Both the position numbers and the translations under genes were made by a program. From JBOGHU01 sp050742255 (GTDB lineage Bacteria; Actinomycetota; Acidimicrobiia; Acidimicrobiales; CADCSY01), in contig JBOGHU010000094.1 in assembly GCA_050742255.1 (NCBI GenBank), forward strand, positions 1-11,608: DNA of 11,608 nucleotides, given 5' to 3'. Below are positions 8,262-11,608 of this stretch, piece by piece. Numbering within the stretch: the stretch's first letter is position 1; every line of letters starts with the position of its first letter. The notes under the pieces were generated by a model that saw only the letters and a list, made by a program, of their open reading frames with translations, had not been told where the DNA came from and ran no database searches.

Positions 8262-8265
<4 letters not shown>
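7096..8265 (-). CDS. pgk: Phosphoglycerate kinase
   Basis: Cytosolic kinase that converts 1,3-bisphosphoglycerate plus ADP to 3-phosphoglycerate plus ATP. Substrate and nucleotide motifs appear in order: VRADFNVPL (residues 19–27), CSHLGRPEGR, LMENLRFDPGE, NDAFGAAHRSHAS, VLGGAKVSDK, GGGMCFTFL, NGPMGVFE and VGGGDSAAA. Length is 389 residues, normal. The GTG start at 8265 overlaps the gap stop by 4 nt (GTGA), so translation is probably coupled. A mild oddity is DIGATTTTAF where many family members have DIGPxT; four consecutive ACC codons encode the threonines. The gene keeps its frame through a seven-G run at 7855–7861 and an eight-C run at 7524–7531. An in-frame opening further upstream overlaps gap and is not part of the protein. 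Confidence 0.96.
7100..7107 (-). promoter_or_regulatory. Ribosome-binding site of tpiA
   Basis: GAGGAGGG lies 5 nt before the GTG start, inside the end of pgk. Sequence and spacing match the site before gap, which supports the GTG at 7094 as the true start and suggests translational coupling with pgk. Confidence 0.75.
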
Positions 8266-9284
<1,019 letters not shown>

Positions 9285-9289
9285 GGGTT

Positions 9290-9297
9290 CCCTCCTC
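9290..9297 (-). promoter_or_regulatory. Ribosome-binding site of gap
   Basis: GAGGAGGG stands 5 nt before the ATG at 9282–9284, a near-perfect anti-16S match. It is identical in sequence and spacing to the tpiA site. It occupies part of the 34-nt yvcK–gap gap, which also holds the 8-bp palindrome CTGTACAG at 9305–9312. Confidence 0.75.
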
Positions 9298-9318
9298 TGA
9301 TCGCCTGTACAGCCGACC

Positions 9319-10182
9319 CTACCCGACCAGGTCGACCAGGGCGTCAGCCAGCCGGGCGGGATCGTGGGCCACCCCGTCGTCGTCGGCCACGGACCGCTCC
9401 ACCACGGGGAGGTCCACCTCGCCCAGCGGGAGGGACCCGGCGTGGCGCAGGACCACGTCGGCCCGGACGCCGTGGCGACGGAGGGCGGCCACGTGGTCGC
9501 CGAGGTCGAAGCCGGCGGTCTCGTGCCGCTGGGGCGCCAGGTTGGCCACGTACACCACGCGGGCGGCGGTGGCGGCCAGGGCGGCCCGGATCCCCCCCAC
9601 CAGGGCCGCGGCCAGCACGCTCGTGAACAGCGACCCCGGTCCCAGCACCACCTGGTCGGCCCCCTCGATGGCCGCCACCGCCTCGGGGGTGGCGGGGGCG
9701 TCGGGCGGCACCAGCCACACCGAGCGGATGTGTCCGGTGCCGGCCACCCGGACCTGGCCCTCGACCGGGCCGCCGGCGGCGTCGGCCTCGAGGGTGACGG
9801 CCACCTCGGTGGCGGGGAGGACCCGGCCTACGCAGCCCACCAGGCGGCCCGACTCGGCCAGGGCGGCGGTGAGGTCGCCGGTGACGGCGGTGAGCCCGGC
9901 GATGACCAGGTTGCCCAGGGCGTGGCCGTGGAGGTCCCCGGCCTCGAACCGGTGCTCGAAGAGCCGGGCCCAGAGCGACTCCGGGTCGCCCAGCGCCACC
10001 AGGCAGCGGCGGGCGTCGCCGGGGGCGGGGATGTCGCAGATCTGGCGCAGGCGACCGCTGGACCCCCCGTCGTCGGCCACCGACACCACCGCCGCCACCT
10101 CGCCGGCATAGCGGCGGGCCGCCCTCAGGGTGGTGGCCAGCCCGTGTCCTCCCCCCAGGGCCACGACCCGGGGGCGGCTCAC
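9319..10182 (-). CDS. yvcK: YvcK/CofD-like gluconeogenesis factor
   Basis: YvcK-type protein of the CofD-like fold (MgfK/CuvA relatives). In Bacillus and mycobacteria the family binds UDP-sugars and is needed for growth on gluconeogenic carbon and for normal cell-wall synthesis. Seen: the opening VVALGGGHGLATTLRA with the Gly-rich nucleotide loop (residues 6–21), SVADDGGSSGRLRQ near 35–48, GDARRCLVAL, HALGNLVIAGL and VLGPGSLFTSVLAA. Length is 287 residues, a little under the common 300–330. The GTG start at 10182 overlaps the rapZ stop by 4 nt, matching the conserved rapZ–yvcK pair of Gram-positive bacteria. Its next partner, whiA, is absent at its 3' side. The UDP-sugar role is family knowledge, not visible here. 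Confidence 0.93.
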   Translation of the reverse strand: MSRPRVVALGGGHGLATTLRAARRYAGEVAAVVSVADDGGSSGRLRQICDIPAPGDARRCLVALGDPESLWARLFEHRFEAGDLHGHALGNLVIAGLTAVTGDLTAALAESGRLVGCVGRVLPATEVAVTLEADAAGGPVEGQVRVAGTGHIRSVWLVPPDAPATPEAVAAIEGADQVVLGPGSLFTSVLAAALVGGIRAALAATAARVVYVANLAPQRHETAGFDLGDHVAALRRHGVRADVVLRHAGSLPLGEVDLPVVERSVADDDGVAHDPARLADALVDLVG

Positions 10183-11030
10183 CGGTGGATGTCCCGGTGG
10201 TGGACCCGGGGCTCGAACCCCCGCCGGCGCAGGGCCTTGGCCACCTCGTCGGCCATCACCACCGAGCGGTGCCGGCCCCCGGTGCAGCCCAGGGCCAGGG
10301 TCAGGTACGACTTGCCCTCCTGCACGTAGGCGGGGAGCAGCAGCTCGAGCAGGTGGTCGAGGCGGCGGAGGAACTCGGTGGTCTCCCGGAACCGGAGCAC
10401 GTAGTGGCGCACGTCGGGGTCCCGGCCGGTTAGGGGCCGCAGCTCCTCCACCCAGTGGGGGTTGGGGAGGAAGCGGCAGTCGAGCACCACGTCGACGTCG
10501 AGGGGCAGGCCGTGCTTGTAGCCGAAGGAGACCACCGTGGTCTGCATCCCCGCGGTGGGGATGCCGACCCCGAACAGCTCGACGATGCGGTCCCGGAGCT
10601 GGTGGACGTTGAGGTCGGTGGTGTCGACCACCACGTCGGCCTCGGCCCGCATCGGCTCCAGGGCGCCCCGCTCCCGCTCGATGGTATCGACCATGCCCTC
10701 GCCATCGCTCAGGGGGTGGCGGCGCCTGGTGTCGGTGTAGCGGCGGACCAGCGCCTCGTCCGACGCCTCGAGGAACAGCACCCGCACGCCCGCGCCGGTG
10801 GCCCGCAGCAGCCCCAGGGCGGCGGTGAGCTCGGCCAGCCCGGCCCGGGGACCGACCACCAGGGCCACCCGGTCGATGGAGCTGCCCGGCGCCTGGGCCA
10901 GCTCGGCCACCTTGTCGATGAGGGCGGCGGGGAGGTTGTCGATGACGAACCAGCCCAGGTCCTCCAAGACGTTGGCGGCCTGGCTGCGGCCCGCCCCCGA
11001 GAGCCCGGTGATGACGATGAACTCACTCAT
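10179..11030 (-). CDS. rapZ: RapZ/YvcJ family nucleotide-binding protein
   Basis: P-loop NTPase of the RapZ family, cytosolic. In E. coli RapZ directs RNase E to the GlmZ small RNA; in Gram-positive bacteria the role is less clear. Seen: Walker A ITGLSGAGRSQAA (residues 7–19) followed by NVLEDLGWFVIDNLP, a central RRHPLSDGEGMVDTIERE, and the C-terminal domain with VVSFGYKHGLPLDVDVVLD, CRFLPNPHWVEELRPLTG and LGCTGGRHRSV. Arg instead of Lys in the Walker A motif is usual for actinobacterial members, so it is not a defect. Length is 283 residues, normal. The ATG at 11030 overlaps the upstream methyltransferase stop by 4 nt (ATGA), with AGGTG just before it. Confidence 0.95.
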   Translation of the reverse strand: MSEFIVITGLSGAGRSQAANVLEDLGWFVIDNLPAALIDKVAELAQAPGSSIDRVALVVGPRAGLAELTAALGLLRATGAGVRVLFLEASDEALVRRYTDTRRRHPLSDGEGMVDTIERERGALEPMRAEADVVVDTTDLNVHQLRDRIVELFGVGIPTAGMQTTVVSFGYKHGLPLDVDVVLDCRFLPNPHWVEELRPLTGRDPDVRHYVLRFRETTEFLRRLDHLLELLLPAYVQEGKSYLTLALGCTGGRHRSVVMADEVAKALRRRGFEPRVHHRDIHR

Positions 11031-11608
11031 GGCACCTGCTCGGGCCAGGGTAGCCTCGCCGCCCCCTCGCCCTCCCTCTCGGCCACCACCACCAGGAGGC
11101 GGGGGATGGTGGCGGCGTCGACGTACTCCCGGGCCCGGGCCAGGAACCCCGGCGGGGGCCGGGGCTCGGCCATGTGGCGGATGACCAGGCCGCAGGCCAC
11201 CAGGGCGTTCACGTAGCGGGACAGGGGCCGGTGGACGAAGGGCACCAGCACGCCCGGCTCCACCTCCTCCAGGCGGTGGTCCTCCACCAGGTAGGGGCCC
11301 ACCCGCCAGTACTGCTCAGGGGGGTCCAGCACGTGGTCGTCGATCCACCCGCTGCCCGGCACCTGGAGCAGGGGGTGGTTGAGGAACCACAGGAAGCGCC
11401 CGCCCGGCCGCAGCACCCGGCCCACCTCCCCGAGGGCGGCCTCGACCGCCACCACGTGCTCGAAGACCAGGCATGCCACCACCGCGTCGAAGCGGGCGTC
11501 GGGGAACGGAAGGGCGGCGGCGGCGGCCCGGACGTAGTGGGGCCCGCCTCCCCGTCGCCGGGCCAGGCCCACCTGGGCGGCGGCGGGGTCGAGGCCCACC
11601 ACCCGGCG
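11027..11608 (-). CDS. SAM-dependent methyltransferase, 5' end outside window
   Basis: Class I SAM-dependent methyltransferase; the N-terminal part with the glycine-rich motif I lies beyond the window. The visible 193 residues start at RRVVGLDPAAAQ, the acidic end of the second beta strand whose Asp binds the SAM ribose. Then come AAALPFPDARFDAVVACLVF (motif II/III region), EHVVAVEAALGEVGRVLRPGGRFLWF (motif IV, typical of the Methyltransf_11 group) and a C-terminal substrate-side domain with little conservation. The frame is open to the window edge. It overlaps rapZ by 4 nt, so the two are probably cotranslated. uvrC often holds this upstream place in actinomycetes. The substrate cannot be named from this sequence. 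Confidence 0.88.
   Translation of the reverse strand, partial: RRVVGLDPAAAQVGLARRRGGGPHYVRAAAAALPFPDARFDAVVACLVFEHVVAVEAALGEVGRVLRPGGRFLWFLNHPLLQVPGSGWIDDHVLDPPEQYWRVGPYLVEDHRLEEVEPGVLVPFVHRPLSRYVNALVACGLVIRHMAEPRPPPGFLARAREYVDAATIPRLLVVVAEREGEGAARLPWPEQVP

Noticed and set aside
10990..11010. Arg instead of Lys in the RapZ Walker A motif as a defect
   Set aside because: GLSGAGR is the usual form in actinobacterial RapZ proteins, so it is not a sign of decay.

Overview
The window is about 11.6 kb of very GC-rich DNA. Every gene I can support lies on the minus strand, so transcription runs from position 11608 down to 1. The order rapZ–yvcK–gap–pgk–tpiA–secG, the frequent GTG starts and the 4-nt stop/start overlaps indicate an actinomycete. 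I would guess an uncultured Acidimicrobiia-like lineage, but the class is inference. The actinobacterial cluster normally has whiA between yvcK and gap; here only 34 nt separate them.

Region 1 (11608–6018) is intact: the 3' part of a SAM methyltransferase, rapZ, yvcK, gap, pgk, tpiA and secG. These cover a nucleotide-binding regulator, a carbon-flux/cell-wall factor, the triose part of glycolysis and a Sec translocase subunit. Four junctions here or downstream overlap by 4 nt (methyltransferase/rapZ, rapZ/yvcK, gap/pgk, dppB/dppC). gap and tpiA share the ribosome-binding sequence GAGGAGGG at the same 5-nt spacing.

Region 2 (6000–838) starts 17 nt after secG and holds a complete Opp/Dpp-type ABC importer locus in the order ATPase D, ATPase F, binding protein, permease B, permease C. 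No gene in it reads cleanly. I count eight single-base frame breaks, one in-frame TAG, and one in-frame deletion that joins ATPase F to a binding protein lacking its signal peptide. Each ATPase has also lost an invariant residue: Walker B Asp to Gly in D, Walker A Lys to Thr in F. The flanking glycolytic genes keep their frame through G/C runs of 7–8 bases, so a uniform homopolymer sequencing error does not easily explain the contrast. Decay of the operon is the better reading, with a locally poor assembly as the alternative.

Region 3 (803–1) holds an intact FmdE-family zinc protein with a strong ribosome-binding site, a hairpin just after its stop, a probable -10 element, and a tRNA-Leu(GAG). 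I see no insertion sequence, phage gene, CRISPR array or convincing new system. The points most worth checking are the decayed transporter beside an intact FmdE gene, the ATPase/binding-protein fusion, and the absence of whiA.
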